Origin: Parus major
Taxonomy: Eukaryota; Chordata; Aves; Passeriformes; Paridae
DNA: 64,000 bases
Direction of reading: 5' to 3'
NCBI RefSeq assembly: GCF_001522545.3
Contig: NC_031776.1
Coordinates: 21,223,511 to 21,287,510 of the forward strand
In this document: in pieces, positions 14,334-25,025 of the stretch
How positions within the stretch are numbered: position 1 is the first letter of the stretch
Layout of the letters: each line of letters opens with the position of its first letter
Position numbers and translations under genes: made by a program
The notes under the pieces: model-generated
What the model saw: only the letters and a program-made list of their open reading frames with translations
Told to the model about the DNA's origin: nothing
Database searches by the model: none

Positions 14334-14383
14334 TATGGAAATACATGTATATCAGTAATATGGAAATATATGTAAATCAGTAA
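14334..14383 (+). repeat. 25-bp tandem duplication, 2 copies
   Basis: Copy 1 (14334-14358) and copy 2 (14359-14383) are directly adjacent and differ at only two of 25 positions: C to T at repeat position 11 and T to A at position 17. Both begin TATGGAAATA and end ATCAGTAA. This is a clear local duplication of moderate age. Confidence 0.9.
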
Positions 14384-14806
14384 AATATTCCAGATTCAAG
14401 CAAAGAACATACTAACTTCCCTGTACATATTTCAAACATCACATCAAAAGCAGAAATTATTGGCTCCTTCTTGTCAGCCTGTGGTCTGCCTCTGGTTGTT
14501 GCCTGTGTGTTCCTTCTCCAAGAAATCACCAGGCAGAAGCTTCTCTTCTTCATGTACATTATCCACCTTGATTGTGTTATTTGACATTAACTTCAGGGTA
14601 TTAACCAAGCCTGGCTACCTATCTTAAACCAGATTTATTTTAATTCTGAAATAAATTATAATCTAAGCTGGAATTGTTATTAGAACAATCAGGAACGTGA
14701 GTATGCATATTTGGAAAATTTTCAGCAAACAATTTTGCGATTCTTACAACCATGCACAGTATCTACAAAATATCTTCAAAAATGTGAAAGTTATTTTCTC
14801 CTTGCC

Positions 14807-14844
14807 TTTTTATTTTTATTTTTTATTTTATTTTTTTTTTTTTT
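14807..14844 (-). repeat. T-rich tract (A-rich tail on minus strand)
   Basis: The tract is a series of T runs separated by single A residues, ending in a T15 run just before GCCCTGG. On the minus strand it reads as an A-rich tail with interspersed T, as often seen at the 3' end of a retroposed copy. I could not recognise a retroposon or processed gene body next to it (14845-15100 read on the minus strand), and no AATAAA signal lies immediately upstream. Confidence 0.75.
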
Positions 14845-17691
14845 GCCCTGGTGGCACAAATTTGTATGTTTAGCTGTAACTGCTTGAGTACATTCCACAG
14901 ATGTTTGCTGCTAGGGAGTGTCTCCCATGGCAAGCATCTGATTGTAAATGTGAACAGTCTGAAACACAAGAATCCCTGAAAGATAGTGGCTTTTATGTCA
15001 CATAAATTTGGAGGTTAGTTTCCAAACTCTTCTAGTAGCTTCAGTACTGCAGATTTTTCCATACCCAGCCCATTTCAGAATAAAGGGCCTATAATAACTA
15101 GGCTGAATTCCTTGCTCAATGAACCCACAAGGAAACTTACGGAGCAATGGAATTAAAAGATTAAACCACAAGCCACTCGAAGTAAGTCTTTAAATGACTT
15201 AAGAAGCATAGAGTTTACATAGTAACTGAGTCTGGAGACTCACTTGCTTTTGGAGAATTCTGAGACTTTCAGGTTTTCTTCCTGCCTGGTCAGTTCTTTG
15301 CTGCTGTGTGGCTGTTCACATCTGGTTATGTCACAAAATAACAAGTCAAAAGATAAGATTACAACTGAGTAACCTTTATTTGTTTGGGGAGGGGGAGTGT
15401 TTAACTGCTCCTTAATTAGACAGAAAATCCCCTTTATTGTTAACCCACAGGGTAAGAATTGGAAACAGCAGTATCACATGATCACAGTATTCTCACTCAC
15501 ATAACTGCCTTAAGTCTTTTACAAATTTCAGGCATGGAACACTACACATGACAATCATAAGAGACAGAGAGATTTGATACCACATGCATTTAAATATCTG
15601 CGAAAAGGTCGTTTTGAGAATTTAAATATGAAATATTGACAAGACTGAATTTTTACCAGTAACTTCTGTTTGTGGCTTTACACCGCTTTTCCCTGTGACC
15701 CAGGGTAGGGAGAACTGCAGGAGATAAATATTTCTCTCTGTATAACTAAGCATATAATCTACAGGCAGATTAGTGGTTTGGCACATGTATGAGGACATAA
15801 GTCATATTATTCTGTGGATGCCTTTCAGTTTGTCTTCAGAATGCAAACTATTTAGATTTTAAATTTTGATTCTATAAGCTGCAACTTAGAGGCTTGGTCT
15901 CCCGTTTCTATTCAGTTAATATGAGGGTGAGAGGGAAGGGAAGCTAATGTTTCCAGCCAGGACTCTGGGATTCCCCTTCTCCAATCAGGAATGGGAAGCT
16001 GCCTGTCAGGGAGCTAGGATAACACCTTTTGCTGGTGAAAGAAGTAGAAAGGAGGAGCAGTTCACAGTAGTAGGATCTTTCAGTTCTCAGGAGTAGCTGT
16101 AGGCAAGTTTAGTGCTTCTAGACCTGAGTGAGTAATAATACTGCTGCAATCATCTAAGCTGTTCCCATGGCCAGTGTTTGTGGACAGTGCTGATCAGGAA
16201 TCATTGTGGAGCAGGTGGAAATGGTCCCAGGCTACATATGGAGTCCATGTTTAGTCTGCTTCCAAGAAAGCAGAAAACCACCATGTGCCAGAGCAGACAC
16301 TGTAAATTTTGTACACATATACTTTTGCCATTTACACATAGATGATGATAGTTTTTGCACTTGGTCATGTTGCTGAAAAATCAAGCTGATCAGAAGCTAG
16401 AACAGGATGAGAACAGGTTGAGTGCACACTCAAGGGATGGTTCCCAGAAAAAGTGAAGAAAAAGTGGGGAGTCTCTGGCCTTCGGGGAAATATTTTTTGT
16501 TTTGTAGACAAGCTCATTATAACATATAATCAACCCCCCCACTAATTGGCTACCTTCGTTTTCACTTCCTTACAAGCAGGTTTATGGGGCTTTTTACCTC
16601 ACATGATCACTTTATAATTGACAGCTTGTCCAGTTGTGATAGATTTATAAAATATTGTCTGCTAAACGCTCAGTAAAATTTGAGATAAACTGAAAATTTT
16701 ACAAATACCTTATATTTAAATGGAATGTTGGCAACTAAACATAAAACTTGAGTGAAAATTCATAAATACAGAGAGCAATGAATTTAGATACTGTGGGATT
16801 TCCAGGAGAGAACTTCCCTTTTTGAACTATTTTATAAAACCTTACTTTTATCCTGGTTGGTTCTTGCATAGACAACTTTTACTTGGGCATTTTTGAGGTG
16901 TCTTTAGGAAATAATTGGCTATAGACAAACCTGATACTTGCCTAACAATGCAGCTCATTGACTAGAATCTTGTAGCAATACCTGCTTTTAAGAGGAAAAA
17001 AGTCACATTTCACCAGAATTCAGCAACAGGAACAGAGTGCAGCAAGCTACACTGTCTGTAGGGGACTAAGTAATAAACAGAAATACTGGGGTTTTTTGCC
17101 CCGAATTATGCCAAAAAGTAATTGGAATTTTTACATGGGGAAAGGGGTACTTAAGCAGCAGTTGTATTGAGAAGGACTAAGGAGTTATTTTGGATTACTA
17201 CCAGTATTATTCAATATCATCATTTGAGTTTGAAAAAGGCAAACATTTTGCTGAGATGTGAAAACAGAATCCTGTCCTGCAAGGTGTGAGTTCTGCTCTG
17301 CTCAGCAGAAGCTGAGGAATTTAATGCAGAAAGAGCTAGCAGAAAAGCTGCAGCTGAAAAAATGTAGATATCATGCCTGTAGAAAGATGGTGTCCAGTCA
17401 GTCTGGAGGTAAGCAACAAGGTTCTCAGGTCTTGGACACGGGAGCTAAAAGGCAAACTAGAAAAACCTGAAATTATTTGTTTTTGAGAAATTATTTTTAT
17501 TTGAGATCTGGTAACAGTGTAACCAATACAGAGTTGCTGTGAAGGAGAATTGGAATCTATTCCCACATTTGTGAAGGGCAGTACAAGAAGTAATGATCCA
17601 CAGATTATATGTTAGCATTCAATTATTTATTTCAATAATAAAGATAATTAAGGTTAGGAAGAAAAAACTTGGCAATATAGTGAAATCCTCT

Positions 17692-17731
17692 TTAGGATTT
17701 TAGGATTAGTTAGACAAGGAGTTAGACAAGG
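17692..17731 (+). repeat. Two adjacent short tandem duplications
   Basis: TTAGGATT occurs twice back to back (17692-17707) and is followed without a gap by two back-to-back copies of AGTTAGACAAGG (17708-17731). Both pairs are perfect. About 100 bp further on (17826-17844), TGAGGTTC is also duplicated in tandem. The cluster suggests local replication slippage. Confidence 0.9.
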
Positions 17732-20731
17732 ATCTGTCAGAAATGATGTAAGGATAGTTCATTCTGTCTCTGGGCAGTGCAGTAGCTCTGATGATCTCAA
17801 CATCTTACTCAGCCCCTGAATTCTTTGAGGTTCTGAGGTTCTGACTATCTGATAAGTATTTGGTGAATATTAAAAAGCACTGAAGTGTAGCTGATGTAAA
17901 CTGTCAGGCAAGCAAAAACTGACACCATGAGGGTAGTATGTGATTTGTCTCATCTTTTGGCTTTAGGATGAAGTCATGGAAGTGATGATAGAAGGAATGA
18001 ATTTCCATGTGTAACACTCAAATCACACTACAACTAGTACATCTGATGTTTCTTACTGCACTCAAATTTTTCAAACAGAATAAAAATTCTAGCATTAATC
18101 ATTATAGACAATTGAAAATAATCTGATACTTTGAATGGATTTTAAGATGCCTTACATGTATTAAGGATGCAGACTTCTGAGTTGCAAGTACAAAATGCTT
18201 TTGTCTACAAAACCTTTACAACTGTGTAAATGATAAGGTTTTTTGTATATTCTTCCTGAGAATAAAATATTTTAGGATTAATTCTGCAATGGAATTACTT
18301 GAAAAACAAAAAAGGTCATAATGATTTACCTTGAATTTTTATTAATGTATATCCATAGCTATTCAGAAAAAAAAAAAACACATATCATGAAATTCATCAG
18401 TTTTGCTTTATGCAAAAGTTGATATCCTTCATCAAATAACAGTGATGTGCTTTGTATGCTTGGAAAAGCCTTCTGATCTGTGTTCGCCATTCTCAAACAT
18501 AAAGATTGCATCTTTGATTTTGCTAGCATTGGTATTTGAAAGTATAATCAACACAGAAATGCTCAGGTTTGACAAGTGGTATATGATTTCAGTAAACATG
18601 TCTTCTCTCAGACAGATATTGGAAACAGATAATATTAAGGGAAGTTTTACTGCCTGGAACTCTGATCTTCAAAGAGAGTATTATTAGAGATTGAAATCAG
18701 AATGGACATTAGGGATATTAAATGCAAATAAGGCTTCAATGCAGGCTCAAAGATACAATTAAATTAAGAAAATATACAAGAGTTCAGTAAGTGAAAAACA
18801 TAAAGTACTTTGGGATGGAAGGTTTTATTAACACATACTTCTCATATTCAGATAATTAAATCAATCTAGGACAAGCTATCATCCTATTTGTTTTTATGTG
18901 ATACACCCCATCCAAACACAGCTGGTCTCACTACACAGAACTACAGCACCACATGGATGCTACATATGCAGTGTGCTTTGTTATGTTTGAAATTTTACAA
19001 TCCCTTTGCCTTTACAAAGAGGATACTGTATTTGTGACTTTAACACACATTAGTTTTTCTAATATATAAACAGAGCAGTAGTTAATAGTTCAGTTGGTTT
19101 TTGTTTTTCCCTTAACTTAATACCTCCTATCTTTCAGAGCTTTGAGTTTGGCTAAATATGATGTTCCCAAAGTATAATAGTGGGAATTTGTATTCTCACA
19201 GCATGTTACTTTTCAATGCATTTACTGGAGCAAAAGGGAATTTTCCTCCTGCTTTGATATGTAGAGTGAGTATGTGTCGCAAGAGGAAGTTGATTTTTCT
19301 CTCTGTAATGTTTTAGTTAATACAAGGAATGCAAATGAATTCCTCTGGAGTGAAACTAAACTGCAAGGTGCACAATAGGAACACATCTAATACACTCCAC
19401 CTGCAAAAGGACATTCAGTTAAAGGGTCTCCACTACAGATAGTCCAAAGGAAAAAAAAAGGGGAGGAATAAAGAAAAGATATTAAGGAAAATACATAATG
19501 GAAATTCCACATCTCCTCAGTCCCAACTATTTGACTCTTTACTGTTTGACCACAGTATTTGCTGTTCTAAACATAGTCAGAGAAAATCTATTACCTCAGT
19601 AAATGGTGGTCCCCTGAGTTGAGGTTTTGAGGTTTGAGGTATGATTTAAAACTGCAGTCAGTATAAGGAAATTACTGTTGAAGGCAAATAGAGTTTTAAA
19701 GGATTGACTCAAATCTCATTAAACCTGCTGGATGATTCAATCAATTTTATGTAGTTTTGCACTAGATCTAGAAGCTCCAAATCTTGATGCCTGCTGTTTG
19801 CTGATAGCATTCAATAATTTTAGAAAAACAGAAAAAGCCCAGTAGAGCAAGTTCTGTGTATGAATCAGTGATGTGAGCAGAGAATGGGGTCGTAAGTCTT
19901 ACTCACACATTGTTTTATTTAACAAGATATGAGTGAAGATTAATATATATTCCCTCATAGAGGGGAACATACATGTTGAAAACATCTGAAAAAGTAAAGT
20001 AATTCTCAGGAATTCCCAGAAGACCCATTAGACATGACTGATTTTGACTTTAAAAAATTACTTCTAAGATAAAACCAACTGTTTTGGAATAAGTATATCT
20101 GGCATACCAGTTATTTACTGATTAAGATTTACATTTACTTATTAAGATACTTAGTTTTTTCACAATTTATCAACATCCTACAAAAAGAGTTCATACAAAA
20201 AAAAACCAAATAAAAATGTGACTATTCTTTGTGAAACATAAGATATTTTGAATGAAATACCTGTTTTCCAGCCACTTTTATATAAGAAATATTTTTAAAT
20301 TTTTGTGTACATATCTGTGTATCTCAAACTGTTAGAGTTAGAATGTTCAATCATTTATAGTGTATTTGAAAATAAGATGGATGCTTTTATATTGAAGTGT
20401 CTTCATAGCATATTCTAGTAGTATTCATAGTAGGTCTCTGTTGCCATCATTTAGATAAGTTTCTGAGACTGTGATGAAGAAAATGAGTAAAAAACCCTAC
20501 CTGTAGCCATGTACCTATTTTCAGCTTATTTAGGAAGAGCAGGACTTTCCAGAATTTTACCAAATTAATCCAGACAATTAGCCCAAACCCTGAATTTGCA
20601 TTCTCATTGCTGGGGAGGCATATACCTTTGTCTACTTGGGTTTTGAAGCAAACAATGAAATCCCAGTCTTTCCTGAATTAAGGTAAGTGAACAGCAGACA
20701 TAACTGAAGAACTTGTCCTGTTGTCTGCTCT

Positions 20732-20759
20732 AGAAAAGTCTCAACAGAGACTCTTTTCT
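20732..20759 (+). repeat. Short bulged hairpin
   Basis: AGAAAAGTCTC at 20732-20742 pairs with GAGACTCTTTTCT at 20747-20759, apart from a two-base bulge, around a four-base loop (AACA). It is far too short for a microRNA precursor and has no terminator meaning in a eukaryote. It may be a chance palindrome. Confidence 0.6.
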
Positions 20760-20865
20760 GTCTTCAGAAACAGGAATTCTCAAGCCAAACAAATCGTCTT
20801 CATTTTTCCCCCACTTTTTAAGCTCCCTCGTTTTCCTCTTGTATATCTTCATCTTGGTCCTTAAC

Positions 20866-20887
20866 TAAAGAGCTAGTCAGCTCTTTA
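20866..20887 (+). repeat. Perfect 9-bp hairpin
   Basis: TAAAGAGCT (20866-20874) and AGCTCTTTA (20879-20887) are perfect inverted repeats around a four-base spacer (AGTC). A partial third copy of the arm, CAGCTCTTAA, follows within ten bases. No function can be assigned. Confidence 0.75.
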
Positions 20888-22883
20888 ATCAGCTCTTAAT
20901 GATTGCTCTCACAGAGAGCCCTGCTGTCTGCAGGGATTTAGCTTGGATTTTGCTTACTCTCCTGCCCAGTCTCCCAGTCCTAGCTCAAGAGGAGAATGAA
21001 AATTCCATCATTTTGCAGCAGTCTCTTGAGTGCTTTTTCTCTCTATTCCAGAGTTCCAGCCTCTGAGGAGCACTTCCAACAGCTGGAACCTATAGAGTTT
21101 GATGGGTAACAATCTTGCTTTCATCTACTGCTGAGCTCAGAAGTCTTCTCATGGCAGAGCATTGGTGAAATCTCTCCAGAGCAGTAAGTTTCATGATCAA
21201 TTATGATAAGTCAGCAATCCAGCCTTGCCAGTTCTACAATTTCAGGCTTTTTGTAGACTCCTGTTAAGTATTGTTACATTGATTAACCTTTAACTGTGCA
21301 TTAAATATTGTTATTGTAAGCTTTGGCCAGGAACTTTAAAAAATGAGGGCGCTGCCGAAGTTTATATAGGAAGTGGGTGTGTACCAGACAGTTCTCTTGG
21401 TGATAATGAGGTCATATGTAATTAGTCATTCAGTATAAGTATACACTTTTTGATTCAGTGCCAAGCTCACATGGATCTTAGTTATTATTATAGTGGTATT
21501 CTCTCTATTTTCAAATGATATGGGACAACTCTTTTTAACTTCTCTCACTTTCCAATAACCAGAAAAAGCACCATGCAGCAGAGCATTGCTCATAACAAAT
21601 TTAAATCTGTACCAGCATCTTTTTTTTTTTCCTTTTCCCCATACATTGCTGGATTTCACAATTCTCATTTCCACTGGTTGTGCCTCTGCAGTCAATAGAT
21701 AGAATAGAAGGGACATGATATTAGAGTTGGGCTATTTTCCCTAGATTTCTAGGGTATTTTATAGTTATTCATATTATCATGAAGTAGAAAGTAATTACCT
21801 TTAAGATAATTTATTATTTGGGTCTGAAATGTGGTTTCAGTTGAATCAGTGGTAGAAGTTCCACTGCTTTCAGTGAGATAATGATCAAGACTTATGTGGC
21901 ATAAGGGCTTGAATTTGTGATTTCTTGGATTTTGCATGTATTTTTGTTCTTTCCAGTAAGACAATATATTCCTTCTTTTCTTGTTGCTGTTGGCATAACT
22001 TGGAAGTAAAGAAATGGAACATAGTAACTTATTTTCATCCAAATAATCTACTGTGCCTCTTTAACAATAATATTTTACCATTTCTAAGAAATAGTTTCAA
22101 AAAGTTAAATTATGCACAAGACTCCAAAGATAGGAGGGCAGCAAATATTTTTCTTTGCAGGAATACTAATGCATTCTAATGTCTTAGAGATCCGTAGAAA
22201 TTACATTTAACTATCTGTGCCTGTAAAGGAGAGCTCTCTTACAAAATTCACAAGGAATTTATTCTTCAAAAATATTTCCAGCAAAACCTTTGTTTTATAA
22301 AGATGTTTCATGTATAGAAAATGTTAGTGATAAAGTTTCAGTAATGCTGAATTACATGAAAGCTTAAATACATTTCATAAAAGTGGTTAAGACGCATTGA
22401 AAGCATAAGCACCACCATCTTGCAGAAAACCTGTCAGAATGTTCAGCTGACTGAATTAAAGGTCCTAATTTCACCCAGTTTGGCTAGCTGGCTAATGTCC
22501 TCATGCTTCCTATACAATTACTTGAGAAGTAGTTTTCTTTCAGTGCAAATCCATGGCAAATATTCATTTAAGTGCTTGAACTGCCTAGTGGAAGAACTTC
22601 TTTCTCTTCACTCTAAAGAAATTGTGTGCATCAGCTTTGGTTAAAAGCACTCTCTTGTGCTTTTGTGTCTTCCTAAGGGCTTAGATCCCTGGAAGTAAAG
22701 CTTAAATCTTGTAATCACTGAAAGTGTGTTTGCAAGTTTTTCCTTGGCTGATGGTTTCTTAAAACAGGACTGCAGCTGTACCAGAGGATTCTGAGAACAG
22801 AACATTCATGATTTCAGAACAACTGAGTTTATTTAATAGATATACCTATTTTAAGAATCTTCTTTTGAAGTCATTGTATGTTG

Positions 22884-22902
22884 TTACCAATGTCATTGGT
22901 AA
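22884..22902. repeat. Near-palindrome with two opposed CCAAT cores
   Basis: TTACCAATG (22884-22892) and CATTGGTAA (22894-22902) are perfect inverted repeats around a single T, flanked by GTTG and, after two extra bases, CAAC. Each arm contains a CCAAT core, the site bound by NF-Y. The arrangement places two CCAAT boxes back to back; a regulatory role is inference. Confidence 0.75.
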
Positions 22903-24641
22903 GGCAACTACTGGTGTTATCAGCTGGTAGAAATTCTAGAAAGGATTTTTGTGGAAATGGAATACATATGCTGAAAATGGCTTTTTCTTTTCCTGCCTCT
23001 CCGTTATTGCTGTTCCTAATTTCCACTTTTCCCATGAAGAAAGTGAAGCAGAATGATTCTGCCTTCTCTTCATATCATTACGATTTTTTTGCTACAAAAC
23101 TCCTCTTAGTGATTCTTTATTTTTGTAGTATAATGATTAGTGCAAGGAAGAGTTTGTTTATCTTTTGATTCTGTTGTAAGTCTTCCTTCTGGAGAAGAGA
23201 GAGGGAAGGTATGATCATGAGGGAAGGAAAGTAGACAGCAAAATAAAGGATAAAAATTCTCTCAGAAGTCACTTTGGTATCTAGTGGTGTGAGGGTGGCT
23301 GTGAAGCAGAACACAGCACACTGGCACTTCAGATGTCGTGCCAAAAGTTACATTAAGTTACAGCATTACTGACTGAAAACACATCTGCTTTATTTCAGTG
23401 CAGTGGGATAAATGATTCTGTCTCCTCCCTTAGCTCCCTCTGAAAGGGATGCTTCAGTTTGTGGATCTCAGATGTGACAGTATCACTAGTTATTTTTATC
23501 TCTACTTTGTGTTTTTAAAAGTCATGTCAGACCAAACATAGTATTCAAAATATGTGTAAAATAGGTGCACTAAGTTTTACTAATAAGGAAACCTTGTAAT
23601 TGCAGATAACAGCATGGGCAAACATCAAAGCTTTATTAGATCTCTTTTTCAAGAAATAATTTGAAGTAATAAGTAGGAAATGTAGTAGAAATCTGCACTG
23701 CAATGAAAAACACAGCTACAGAGAGTCAGAAATCTGATTGTAGTCTCATAAAGTTGCTAAATATTGCAGAAGAATATAGATATGCTCTCATCTACCTATT
23801 TTTTTTGTTAATAATTTTCATTTGTCACTCCAGAAGAGAAAGAGAGTATTTTGGAAGAATGCAGAACTACAGTTTAAAAGAAAATAAAGGAAAAAAGTAG
23901 CAAAGTGCCCACTATTAGGTTCTTCTTCTCTGTTCTCAGTCTAGGATTTGGAGACTTCATCTTTGCTTCAAAATTAATTTTGTTCTTTGCTTTGTTCTTC
24001 TATTTTTATTCCTGCATGGAGCTGTCTCCTTCAGTCAAAAAATCTATCAAAATTTCTTGCCTGTGGTTATCCTATAAATTATGTGGCAATATTGGAGGGA
24101 AAATGAATCAAAACCTGTACAAACTCTTTCTTTTCTTGCAGAATGCCCTCTCCCTTCTGGCTTAGAAAACCCTATACCTGAGGCATCACCATGGCATGTC
24201 TCATGTCTGACAACAAAAAGTGTTAGTTTTGTAATTTGTTAGATCTGTTAGATTCAGAAAAGGACAGTGAAAATTCTTGATCATTGCTTCTCTTTACACA
24301 GAGCCTATTTCTCTCAGATTTAACAGGTTTCCTAAATAAATATCAGCAGGTATGAAGCTGGTGATTATGAAAAGAGTGACCAGCTGGGTTATTGTCGGTG
24401 TACATATCCAGGTTGGCAGTGCAAGTGAAGGCCCAAATGGGCCAGATGTTTTCAATCATAGCACACTCTCAAACTGCTGTTCTTATGCCTGAACAAACCC
24501 ACACACCAAGCAGTAATCGTGCCTTGATTTCTGTTCTAATGCACATTGCAGCATGAAATAAGTTACATTCCATCTTGTTGACATAGCATGGTTCAGCTGC
24601 TGGTGTGGCAAGTTGTTTCTTCACTGAAGCTGAGCTAAGAA

Positions 24642-25025
24642 ATGCCTGGCTTTGTTAGACAGATTATCTTATTCCTGTTTTCTTGGCAGTTCCTCACAAT
24701 GGCATTTGCATGGCACCATGAGAAAGTGAAAATCCAGAGCACTGAAAGTACATTAATAAAGCAAATCACAAACATAGATACACTTCCAGAAAGTTATTTT
24801 GGGACAGAATTCAAGGACAAGAGCATCTGTTCAGTAACAAACAGAGGGTTAACTTCATGTAATGACATTCAACTTCCCCAGTGTCAGAACAAAGAGAAGA
24901 ACATAGGTCAGTTACCCTCCCAGGACAGTGAAAGAAAGGACACTACACAGACATCCTCCTCAAACATACCTCCTTATCCATGTTTATACATATCTGTACT
25001 TTCTAGTCTAACTTGGGTTAGCTGA
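24642..25025 (+). other. Open frame with signal-peptide-like start, gene status doubtful
   Basis: This 127-codon frame starts with MPGFVRQIILFLFSWQFLTM and continues AFAWHHEK. It has a short basic stretch, a hydrophobic core at about residues 8-22 and a small-residue Ala-X-Ala-like end near 22-24, the layout of a secretory signal peptide. The remainder is polar, with several Cys and Ser/Thr, and ends in another hydrophobic patch. The start has a purine at -3. A polypyrimidine-AG acceptor-like sequence (ending at 24689) lies inside the frame. I recognise no family, see no promoter or poly(A) signal tied to it, and the length is only modestly unusual for this DNA. Most likely chance. Confidence 0.12.

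Larger units (their letters stand above)
13716..17690. other. Noncoding DNA with AT-rich and simple-repeat stretches
   Basis: No gene is recognised. The segment contains a very AT-rich stretch (14040-14160), a 25-bp tandem duplication and a T-rich tract, each listed separately. A 70-codon frame at 17258-17470 contains a good splice-donor consensus (GGAGGTAAGC, 17404-17413) but resembles no family. A C7 run lies at 16534-16540. The remainder is unique-looking. Confidence 0.55.
17732..24641. other. Noncoding DNA, no gene seen
   Basis: Open frames reach 97 codons (21749-22042, minus strand) and 96 codons (21426-21716 minus; 22878-23168 plus). None resembles a family and they overlap each other on opposite strands, as chance frames do. 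A GAGGTTT-type imperfect tandem repeat lies near 19617-19645. The 20.7-21.1 kb part is somewhat richer in CT and holds two short hairpins. Confidence 0.55.

Noticed and set aside
17971..18045. GTGATGA and CTGA spaced like box C and box D of a snoRNA
   Set aside because: Flanking bases do not pair into a terminal stem and no clear C'/D' boxes or guide are visible.
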